Source: Apus apus (taxonomy: Eukaryota > Chordata > Aves > Apodiformes > Apodidae). From it: DNA of 64,000 bases. Both the position numbers and the translations under genes were made by a program. Positions 22,230 to 34,200 of this stretch are shown here, in pieces. Where the stretch lies: NCBI RefSeq assembly GCF_020740795.1, contig NC_067289.1, positions 26,816,877-26,880,876 of the forward strand, in the 5' to 3' direction. Below the pieces are notes generated by a model that saw nothing but the letters and a program-made list of their open reading frames with translations, made no database searches and was not told where the DNA came from. Position 1 is the first letter of the stretch, and every line of letters starts with the position of its first letter.

Positions 22230-25200
22230 CTAAAAGGAAAGGCAGAGTAAAAATACAGAAATACTTCGCATAGCAAAAGTGAGCAACAGGCCATAGAATG
22301 GGACAGTGGATGTTCTCATGCTCGGCAGCAAGCATTGCTAGTGGGCAGGGATTGTGCAGCTTTCCTAGCAAAATAACAAAGCAGAATTACAGAAGTTAGC
22401 AGGGAGGGGAGGAAAAAAAGAAAGGAAAGGAAGAGTTTAAGTTCTTCATACCTCTCTACAGAAGCCACAAGAGAAAGCCAGAGTATAGACCAAGCCCGAT
22501 AGCTGCAAACAGTTTGTTAGAAAGATGTAAGATGAACAAGAGAAAACACATCTTAGATCAGTAATGTCAGTCTTAGAAAGGTGGAGAACTTAAACTGGCC
22601 CATGTACTAAACTAGGACTGTAAAGTCAGCAGTCATGCAAGCTGCTAAACTCTGTGAATGAGAACTAGAGTTAGAAGGATTACTGTGGCTTTGAGAAGTA
22701 CTGGGGTTTGTCACTGCCAGTCTCTGTAACTGTTCATTGCCTAGTTATCTATCCTAGGCTTAACTAGGTTTGTTTCATCAAGCAAGACCTGTATGTGCAC
22801 ACTGCCTGCTGATCTGGGGTTCTTCTGCTTGAGAACCTTATTAACTGCAACACAAAGGCCCTTCTCTGTATACATTAAAGATGTTACCACAGCAGAATTT
22901 CTGGTGCACCATTAGCCACTTCCCTCCTTTGTTTCAGGCAAGCAGACAGCTGTGTTCAAGACCACTACAGCATGCTTCTCTTCTGTCGTAGTATTTATTC
23001 CAAGCTTAAAAAAAACCAAAAACCAAAAAACCCTGCATCCCACAAAATAAACTGCACCCATGCTTTGAGTTGGACAGAGGGAAGAGACATCAGTGGAATG
23101 GTAGAGAGCTTGTCATCCATACTTGGGTAGTTTCTACAAGAATGCTAAAGCACGTACCATGTTTACACCTGTAGTAGTTTCTTTAACAATTCCATGTTGT
23201 TCTAGTAATGGTAAAACATTAGCTATATAGGTATCCCACCACATGTTCAGGAATTCTGGATGAACTATTTTAGGGTCGTCCATATTGCCTTTTATGCTTT
23301 TTGTTCTGGAGTCATATGTATAGTTCCATGGCTTTGTACTTCCCAGGAAATGTACCACTTTAGTATTTGCACCAAACCTGTTGGACAGAAAAAGTTAGAA
23401 TCCACAACTTGTGCAGGTGTCTAGAAGAGTTTTGACTGGCAGACATTTTTTATTTTTCTTTTACACCTTCAGTTTCTGTAGGTGTCCAGAAAACAAATAT
23501 GACATATTTAGGAGACTAAACACTAAGTGATCAAACTGCCAATGCCTATTTGGTCTGAAAGCATTGCTATGCAACAGAAAAAAATGCAGCCAGAATTCTA
23601 CATTCCACTAGTCAGAATACAGCCAAAACCTAATGGTCTGGGCTATTTAAGTACTTACAGCCAACTCAAGTCTCTACGTAGAGTGATGTCCATAGCTCAG
23701 GAGAGAGCAGTCTCAAGCAGCCGTTGCAATCAGAACTAGTTTTAAAAGTGAAAAAGATTCTACTCCAAAGTCAGTGATCCAGATAGTTAACCATTACAAG
23801 CATGATGGAAGAGAGGGGTCAGTGCAGGAGTTTACTCTTTCAGTTTACAGCCCTATAGAAAAAGGATCATTGGAAGGTCCTGCTGTAGGAAGACTATCCC
23901 TGCAAAATAATTGCTTTGTACAACCTCTGCATTTCAGAGGACTTCTGGTCTTGGAGCAGCAGGGCCTTGCTAGACAACCATTACTTTCTAAATAATCTTA
24001 GGTAGCCAAGGGTGGGTTTTGTAATGGTGGTGGTGTCTGGTTTTTTTGTTTTGGTTCTTTTAAAAACTGTTTTAACTTCAGTTTCATTATGAACTTACAG
24101 TTTTGTCCCCAGTGTTACCAGGATTTTCTTTTGCCTCAAGAGTGTACATGAAATGCATCCCTTCTGCAGCAAAGAACTTGAACACTAAACAACATTTATT
24201 CCACTCTTCTGTGGTTCCAGAGCTAGAGTTCAGCTTCAGTAACTTTTGTGACCAAGCAATACCAGTCTCTTGCAGAGAGAGACTGTCTTACCTAGTTCAG
24301 TTTGCACCACATAAGGATTTCTTCTCAACATGATTAAAATAGATAATAATGCCAAACTAGTTTGTCTAACATTAAGCACATGCTGGACATTTTGACCAGG
24401 GCTCAGATTTTAAATAGTTCTGCATATGGAGAATATCCAGGTGTTTCAACATCTTCATACTATTCAAAACAAGGCAGTATGCATTTGCTTGGGGGTTTTA
24501 TGCTATTTTAAGACCCTTGACTCTATTTCAGTATTCACATTGTGTTTTGAACACAGCTGCTCTTATTGCAGAATGAAAACCTATGCACATGTGAAACAAG
24601 ATCAAGCAATTGCAACAATTCCAAGAAAAAAATACCCGTCTTCAAGAGGTCAGTTGCTGGACTTTAATCTCCTTAGGTCAAGTTTTGGCATAAGAGGGCT
24701 ACCTTAAGTTCTATTAGCTGTCACAGCACTAACTTAGCAGCCTGAGTTTTCTTCATCTTAGGCTGCTGCTGTTCAGAGGAAACTTGTCTTGTTTAAAAAT
24801 GAAGGCTATTTAAGCTAGAGAATGCTTAAGAAGTGTTACGTTACACTTGCTGCAAATGGTGAAGTGTATTCTTAGTGCTCAGTCCACTTAAGACAACAGT
24901 TGACAGCTGCCAGGCTTCTACAGTGTTTTCAGTATCTGCTTTCTAGATACTTTCTAGATCTGCAGTGCTTTCTTTGGACATTTAAGCTCAACCGTTAGGA
25001 AGCTCTATATCCACACTGGCCTCTGCAGCTAATCTGTCTTTCCCCATCTCCCAGAAAAGTCCTTCATCAATGTTTTGAAGTTAGAGAGCATTTGTCATGA
25101 ATAGGCATTTTCCTTTGGAAAAAGGATTACTGAGACTGCTGTGAAATCTAGTCTCGCTGTACAAAGCTGCGAAAAACTTCTCTATTGATGTCAGTAGGTT

Positions 25201-28200
25201 TAAATTTCACTTTATGCCAACTGCTGATTATCAAGTGTAGCTGCTGATCTAACCAAAGGAAATTGTTCCACCTATTGAGCAGGGCGTTCTACTTAAAATG
25301 TCTGCATTTCCAGCATTCTGCTTTTGAAGGACTGCAGAGTTCTGTTAGGTATTAACATCAGTTAAATGTAATTTTTGTCAGAAGCCCCCAAATCCAGTTA
25401 TTATTTTGTAGCAACAAGGTCATTTGTAAATTCTAATGTTATGTGACTAACCAGCCAGCCATGGAAAGACAACATACTCCACAATAGGTGTTAGCTGATC
25501 AAATGCTATCCAACTACTGAGTCATTCTTAGGCTTGCATATACTTCTTTAAATAAGTGTTCCACTTTTAGCATGACAGGATTTCAGATGGTATTCTGATC
25601 ACAAGACATAGTTTGATCTTGAGCCAGCAACAGTCCTGCTTATGCGAGCTGCTGCTTTAGACACTAGTAACCTGATGTCGTTCAGAGATCAGATTGGTTT
25701 TATGCACTTGGTACTTTCCCTCCACCTCCCCAACTTTTGCATCTCTTCATGAATAAGAGCTTCTGTGTAACATCTCAGCTTCCCATGCGTCCCTCCCTTC
25801 CTCCTGTGTTTATTATAACACTATGAGTGACCCTGACATACTGTTTACTCACATGCCAAATCTAATACTGCTAGCTAGGGAGGATGCAGTTGTTTTCCCT
25901 ACACAGGAGACCGTGTGGAGAACACAGGAGTGGTGTGGTGGTTGGCTGTAGTCTTTGTTCTATCTTGCTTAAGGATCTGTCTGACATCTAGGAAGACTGT
26001 TGGGAGGTAATTCTAGCTTTATACAAGTCTTTGTTTGCCGTGGCTTTTTGAATGGTGTAGACTGATTCAATGAACTGTAGCTACTGCTTGTTACATATCC
26101 TAAGTAATTTGCATGAGGAAGGGTCAAGGTATCTAGCTGGAAACACCACCAGTGGAGCTGATTCAAGAGCTGCTGCCTTTGGTTAGAGCTGTAATAGACA
26201 ATATCCCATACTAGAGTAGTGGTTCCTCCTTTTGCAAGTGATCTGTCAAATGTGCTTACTCTAAATCAACTTCAGTGTTACCACCAGGCATGAGTTGTTT
26301 AAGCTTCAGATACAGCTCTCTCCACATTTATCACGGGATTAATTTAACTAGCATTCATTCAACTTTTTTTGCGTGGAAACTATTATATCTTCTTTTAGTA
26401 ACAATAATGGTCTCCTTTTAGAAAAAACAAGGAAGTTCACATTTTGCCTGTTTGTTCTGTTCCAAGAAATTGGTTTATATAGGCTCTGAAAATCTTAAGA
26501 GTGTTCAACTTACGCTTTAAATGCTGGAAGGTAGGAATATACAGAAGTGCTGCTCAAATTATAAATAAACGGTAGATGTTTGCTCATGTCTGTTGTTGCC
26601 CAGCTGCTGAAGAAGGTGTTTAATAACCCCTGATCTGCACCTGAAAAAGAAAGCATTAATAGGCTACAAGCATCAGATAGCCATTTTAGGATCTTTTTCA
26701 ATCACTTCACCAATTAAGCATTGGTAATGCAGCTGTCATGTTCAGTAGAAGCACTAGAGTTCCATTTGTGAACAACCCTGTAAACCCTGCAGCCTTTGAA
26801 AATCCCAAAAATGCAGAAAATTCAAAAAGGTAGTATATGTGGGGTTACTTTTGGTAAAAGATAGCAAGCTGCTCACAAACCCTGCCATTCAGTCTCTTTG
26901 ACAGCTGAAGTTCATGCTGTATAAGGCAGCAAAAAACATGACTTAGCAGTTGAGTATGGTTCAGCTTCAGGAAGGCTGTAGCTCAGAAGATAAAGTGCCA
27001 GCAATTAGTTTTCTTACTCATGCTTACAGATGCGTGGCCAACATCTCAATGCCAGAGCTAGCACAGCAGTGGTCTGCTAGACCTGCAGCTCTGGGCGCAC
27101 CTGCCTACACTGTGATATGAGTACATTCAGTCTTGGTGACAAACTTCATCAAATCCCTTAACAGGCATTCTTAGTTCTGTACTAAAAAGCTGCTGAGTTA
27201 CCCCTAAGTGAGGATGCCAATCTAAGTTACAACCAGGCCTCCTGTACTGGGAGGGGTCACCTCTTATTTTGCAAGTAGTGGTTGTAATGAGGTCAAACAA
27301 GTCTAAAGTTCTTTGGTATCTCAGCAGTAGAGTAGCTAAAAAAAAAAAATATCTTATGGCCCAAAGCAGACTAGTTTATAAGCAGCTACTGAGAAGTAAA
27401 ACTACTTCTATCCATTCTTTATTGCAGTGAATACATTTAGATTTAGGGCAGCACTAAGGTTTACACCCTCCCTGCTGTTTAAGCAGAATTTGCTTTTTGC
27501 AACTGAAGTATCCAAACACTGGGCATGAAAGCAGATGTACAGGCAGTACACTCACAAATTCTGAAGTATCCCATTACAGCTGTCAGCATACATGCAGATT
27601 GCAGAGTGAGAAATTGCCTAGAGACTCAATCCAGTAATTTCAAACCTCTGACTTGTCTCTCAACCCATAAAGGAGGGAAAACACTTTTTCAGAAGTTGTT
27701 CCCATCACAACAGAACAGATACAAAGAAACCAGACAAGTTCTCTGGTCTTTACTCAGCTATGTTTCATTTTAACTTCTAACTTCATGCTGTGCTAAGAAT
27801 GCATATATTAACAGTAACATCATCTAAAAGAAAGTCTGTGACCCCTCAAATCAGCTCCTAACTGAAGGGCAGCAACAATGTATTTAACCTTTTCTATAGA
27901 ACTTTCTCTCAGGTTGTTTCACATACTCTCCCATTGTGTGCATTTGTACCAAAGCAGCCACTGAAAGCAGTGTTTAGTCATCCTAGTTCAGATTTAAACA
28001 GTAATCTTGAATAAGCTCGACCTTAGACACCAGGTGTTTTTTCCCACTCCACTAATTTCAGTTGATACCCAGAATTACTACTTGACACATTCCTCAGTAT
28101 CTAAAAAGGTGAAGTTCAAATATACAAGTAATTGTCTACATAAGTAGCCATTACTGTAATTTCTGGACAACACTATTACAGAGGAGGCATCTGTCTGCTG

Positions 28201-31200
28201 CTATAAACATTATAAACTCAGGAAAGTCTTGCATTTCAGGGTGACTGACATTGCAGATGGAGTGCTTAGAGCTTGACTTCAATTATGCACAGCTTGGTGG
28301 TTTGTTGAGTTTGTATTCCTGTGTCCTGTTGAGGGCAGTGACCCTGTCTCTTACAAAAAGTTTCCTAGGAACTTTTATTATTACTCTCTAGATCAATTAA
28401 AGTTTAAATCCCCTTTCTCCTCACTGAGTTCATGTGCTCAGCAGCAGCTTATGCAGGTACTTACAGTCTCTGTGGTCTTGTCACTGTGAGCAGTGCTAAC
28501 ATTTAATACAAGCTGAATAAATTTTAAAGCTAAAGTACAAATTACAGTTCTAGATGCACAGTACCTAAACCATTAATCCACCATCTTTGCTGTTAAGAGC
28601 TACAACAATTGCTTCATGTTTATGACATGGAGGAAGTTTCACCATTGTGTGGCTTTAGCTTTCAAGTCAGAAAATACATTGTGGAAGTAGTTCCATTATT
28701 TTAAAGGACAGGAGCCTTAGACCTAGAAGATGGTATCTACTAGCAATCAAGCACAAAACTCAGATGACACAATCACCAAGTCTCAGATGTTCCTGGAGCT
28801 ACTTAACATGAAGTTGGGGGTTGTTTGGGTTTTTTTGGTAGGTTGGGAGGGGCTGCTGAGTTGTTTGGGATTTTTTTTAAATGCAGCAATTCAGTACTGT
28901 GCTACAGCTTTTACCGTAACTGGTCATCAATTTACACCCAACATTTGAAAGCATTCCCAGAGTTACCAGCTCCTGTCTTGTCAACAGCAAGGTACAGACA
29001 GACCCTTCATTACATTGCAGTACTCATTCTCCCTACAGTGTATTCATTATCATCCAACTGCATTTAGTGTTCTTTAGGAGGCCACACACAGGAGTCCACA
29101 CAGTAACGGATTATTCTGCAGACTAAGAGCAACATCTAGAATTTTTACTTTTTACACAGTACTGCAAGGTAAGTCCACAGGCTGTTCTGCTACTCAGAGT
29201 TCCATTTTATGGTTTTATTTACTGAAGTTTTCTATAGCTTTTTCAGTTACTTTGCTTTGTACCACAGAGGTTACTTAAAGACTGTTAGTGACAGGAGACA
29301 GTGGCAGTCATTCAGAAGCCTTTCACTACAGCAGCCTTCAGGCAGCATAAGTATTTCCTGCAGTGGTAATGGATTGGTGAGGAGACTTACAGGACAGCAG
29401 AACTTGGCCTCTCAAGCTAAAATCTAGCTCAGTGGCCAGTGTCAGGTGACCTACAGCAAGAAGCAGCAAAGGCTACATGCACTTGGTATTGGGGAAAAAA
29501 TACAGTCACCACCCTGTAATGACAGGAGGCTTACATATAGCATATGAAGAGCTAGTTGCATCTTCACGTGTTTGTCTGAAGCTGCACTCAAATTGATCAG
29601 TACTGTTTTTTCCACAGCAACTTGAGGTGGCATAGAACATTCAAGCCTTTAGTGTCAGCAATGCATGAAGCATAGTACTGCAGTTTCATTTGCTAATGCA
29701 TGCACTGTGCTTCCTGTACCTCAAGATTTCTTGGTGCCCAATTCTACATTGCTAATGCTTACAACTGCCAGTTTGGAGGCCAAACTTGGAGGTATTTTAT
29801 TTTAGGAAATGTGAAAAAAGTGGGTTTATTACGTATTGTAATGACAGCCTCTATTATAAGAAAGATAATTTTTGTGCAGTTACACTAAGTTTAGAATTCA
29901 GTCATAGAGTCCCCCTGATGTATGTAGTTTCTGAGCCATCCCAACCACTATCACCATTTTGGTCCAACTTCTTCTATTGAAATACAAATTAATACATACC
30001 ATCAAAGCTGCCTTTTTCTGCTGCGAACTGTAACAGCTGATTGTATGTTTCAATGGAAGGTTGGTAAACAAAAACTCCCGAATTAAAACAGTCGGGCCAG
30101 CCTGGATCTGGTGCTGCAGACAGCTCTTCTCTCTCAAAAAGCTCATCGATATTTGACAAAACCTAGTTGTAAAGGGGGTAAAAAATTGTTTTCTGGTTTT
30201 CAGGTTAGGAATTGAGGTATGACCGATGTTTTAATGGATTTTGACATCCATCTTGAGACATGAAAGAAAGATCTCATATCAGTGTTTTCTTGTCTTGAGG
30301 AAGACAACACTTTATGGACATACTCACAGGATGGTTTGGGTTGGAAGGGACCTTAAAGATCATCCAGTCCCACCCCCTGCCATGGGCAGGGACACCTCCC
30401 ACCAGACCAGGTTGCTCCAAGCCCCATCCAACCTGCCCTTGTCCAATTCCAGGGATGGGGCAGCCATAGCTCTTCTAGGTATCCTGTTCCACCACCCTCA
30501 TCATGAAGAATTTCTTCCTAATGTCTAACCTATTTTTTTTTTATAGTTACTTGTTCAATAGCAAAAAGACCCTATTAACCCTCCTCTTAAAAAAAAAAAA
30601 AGCAAACAACAAACCACTAACCTCCACTTGCCCCCAGAAAAGCCCTAAACAACAAAACTGAAAACAACACACAGAAAAAACAATCCAACAACCCCCATAC
30701 CAGGTCATTATGATACATGACAACTTACCATTGTGTCTGCATCCATGAAAACACATTTTGAAAACTGTGTCAGTTCCCAGCAGTGGAGCTTGGTTAGAGT
30801 GACACCCAGCTCAGGTCTTTTCATTAATGCCAAGTGTGCTGAATCCCCACTGTCCAAGACATTTACTAGTATGACTTCATCAAAGACTTTTTCCAGCACT
30901 GTCCTAGGGAAAGAGTCAGTTGCCAAGATTTAGTTCTTTTGTTATTCCAGCACCAGACCAGGTGACAGATTGCATAAAGACAAGAGGAGTAACAGGGAAC
31001 CTGGCAGTAAGATTTCAATTGCATGTGTTGGAAAGTACAAGAACACCTGTGTGCCTTGAGGTTTCCAGTTTGTAACGGGCATGTTTTGGGGAACAAGGAA
31101 GTTTGAGTTTTTATTCCAAAAATGGCTTTAGCTGGCATTGCTACCAAGTCCAGTAGGTCATGGTTGTGTAGTACAAACTTTTCATACAGCTTTTTTTTTT

Positions 31201-34200
31201 TTCTTTCAGCCAGACTCTGATTTTTGGCAAGTTAACAGTCTACTTTGAGCAGGCATTTAAGAAATGGGAACCCATTAGAGTAGCTTCAGCAGGACAGTAG
31301 CTGAATGCTAAACAGCTGAAACAAAAGTTTATGCAGTAGTTATGACAACACCTTTTGGATTTGCAACTGTTGGGGATATCTGACTAGACCCAGTTGCTAA
31401 AACATTCTTTATCCCTTAAAGCGGCATTTTGACCTAGTATCATGTTCATCTAAGGGTGACAAGCTTTCAGACAATGTAGTGAAATTGTGTGGTAGATATC
31501 CAGCCTTTGCTTCACCATCAGTAAAGCGTTACCATTAGTTTAAGAGAGGTTAAGGAGTTAATGCTGCCTCAAAGAAAAGGATCTGTAAAGTCTCACTGTT
31601 CTGCAGAGTATCTTGAACACTCAGCAATTTACCAGTACAATTTGAGCCACAAAGCGTGCAATGAGTTTTAGAACTCAGTCTTGCTAGGCTGCCTTTGTAC
31701 TGACCGCTTGGTATGGACAGTTGCTTCTTAACTTCAGGCAAACTTTGTTAGTGTAGACAGTTACACCAGTGGGTAAGGGCACAGTGCTCATGGGCTCATA
31801 CTAGTGCATAAACACATTTATGATTCATCTTAAAAGAGCAGAGGTACCTAATGGGCTAGAATGGATGTTCCTATATGTAACATTTATATTGATAAGGCCA
31901 TTAAGCTGCCAGGAGACTCCAGGGAGATTCACTCCATTTATTATTGAGCCACTTCTCTACTGTCTCTATAAATTGAGAGATCTTCTCAAACAAACTTTCC
32001 CCAATTAGAAAATCTTGACCTACCATCTGGAGTTCATGTAGCTATTAAGTTAACTAGGTTTTTTTACCCTCCTCTTACATGTGGAAAGAGCACCCAGTCC
32101 GCTCCATATTCAGACTGACTATTCTAGAGAGGCTGTAGGAAGCAGCTGCCTGTTAATTTCATTTGTTGTACTGTAGTGACCTCGTTAGATGCCTCTGTTG
32201 ATCTGCTGATTTGACACACTTGATGCTACTTTAGTTTTGTTCATTTTCTTCTCTCATGATAAAATTTGAAGTATCTGCTAGATTTCAAGAGAACTTGTGT
32301 TACATTATCTCAATCTGAAATGTTCTGCAAGACAAAAATCACCAATTCCCTACTCTCACCTCCACATGCATAGACACAGCACTAATGAATGCACAGGCAA
32401 TATCATATCATTGGACAGTTCTAAGTAGGACTGTGAAAGAGCAAAGATCCAGTGGAAATATCAGCATCAAGTCGCGATTTAGTGCTCTTACTACAGAGTA
32501 TTTGTTAACTCGTCATATGGAACAAAGGAAAAGAAACAAACCACAAAACAGTTTCTTGTTTGAATAACTTACAGAATTCCAGATAGTGCAAGTTGAACTC
32601 TGCTAAGCTTAGCTCTTACACTTCCAGAGTTTTGGAAGGTTACTGTTAAGGAATTTAACTTCCGTTTTTCAACCTTCGCATCAGCAGGAACTGTGGCAGT
32701 TTGAAGTATGTGACCTTACCTCATAAGATCTGAGACCTGAGGAGTTATGAGTGCCGTCAGCTTCCTTGTTGTTCTGTACTGTTGCAAGGATGAACCAAGT
32801 ACCAGTGCTCCTTTCACATAGGAGTCATTTGTTGCTAGAGTCACAAAAGACTGGTCTGCAAGAAATGGGTCGAGTTAGCATGAGCCACTACTTTATTCTG
32901 AGACAGCTATACTAGAAACTTAGTAATGTTAGGTAATCATGCTGCAAGATCTCCAAGATGTTCCTTTTAAGTCTGTGTATTTGGGCCTACCTACATGGCT
33001 GCATAAGGAGATGACACATGCATAGCTGTACTTGCTGTTGGTAACTTGACACATAGCAAAATGCAGTAAAAAAATAACATCAAGAGTGTTGCAGGAAAAA
33101 AAAAGTTCCAGTTCACTCCCAGGTTAAATAAGTCATGCCAAATGTTGAGACAATCCAAAAGGTCTAAAGGGCCTTATTTTGGCTATTAATATAATATTTT
33201 TAAGCTAAAAGTATTGGGAGTTGGTGAGCTTGCATTTAGTCTAAATTTAGTAAACAGGAGAGTTTTGTAGATTAACTCTAGGTTCAGCTTTGAACTCTGA
33301 AGCTAGGGCAGTGTAAAACTTTTTTATTTTAAAATGAAAGCAAGCATTTAATTAGATCTTAGACAACAGAATTAAGTTTTTCTAGCTCAGGATTTTGCAG
33401 ATGAGTTGTTCTGCAACCCATGGTTGCAGCTTTATCACAACAGTACAAGAGTTAATGGAAAGTAACCAGTAATACAATAAGCAATTTAAGACTTGCAGCA
33501 ATGGTTTTTGCTCTTCATGCAAAAAGAAGGAAGGTTAGATTGTTCCTAAAAAATGATTATATCTGCTGCTCCAGCCGAATCTCAAAAATAGATCACAATG
33601 GATCACTTTGCCATATACTGCATATTGAGGCCATATAATACAAGCTTTGCATTCTTTCAGTTACCACGTTGTTTTAAACTGCCATCGTGGGACTGACAAA
33701 AGCAAGCAACTTCTAAGCTTCCTCCGTTTGCTGTTAACTCTTGCCATGTGGCCAGTTAACTATCACCATCTAGTATGTTAACTCTTGCCATGTGGCCAGT
33801 TAACTATCACCATGTAGTACTCCTTTCCAAGCTACAGCACTTCATAAAGAAGTAAGCTGTTTTTCTACCAAACCATTTTTTACACTATCAACAACATAGT
33901 TTCTTCCTAAGACCTTCAAGAGTAGATTTTCACATTAAAATTTATTTTAGCAACTGTAATTTCTTTTCTTTACACAAGTTGTTAGCTGGGTTAGATTGAG
34001 AGTGAGGGTTCTGGGCACTTAGAGGCTTACTATCAAATCTAGTAGCAAGATTAAAATAGCCACTGCTCTACTTTCAGAGAGATTGTTGTTTGTTGTTTGG
34101 TACAACTCCTCACCCCATGAGACAGTCATCATCAGTATCTTTTTAACTTAATGCCATCTTAACAGGAGATAAAAGAAAGTCATGTACCATAATTGTCTAT

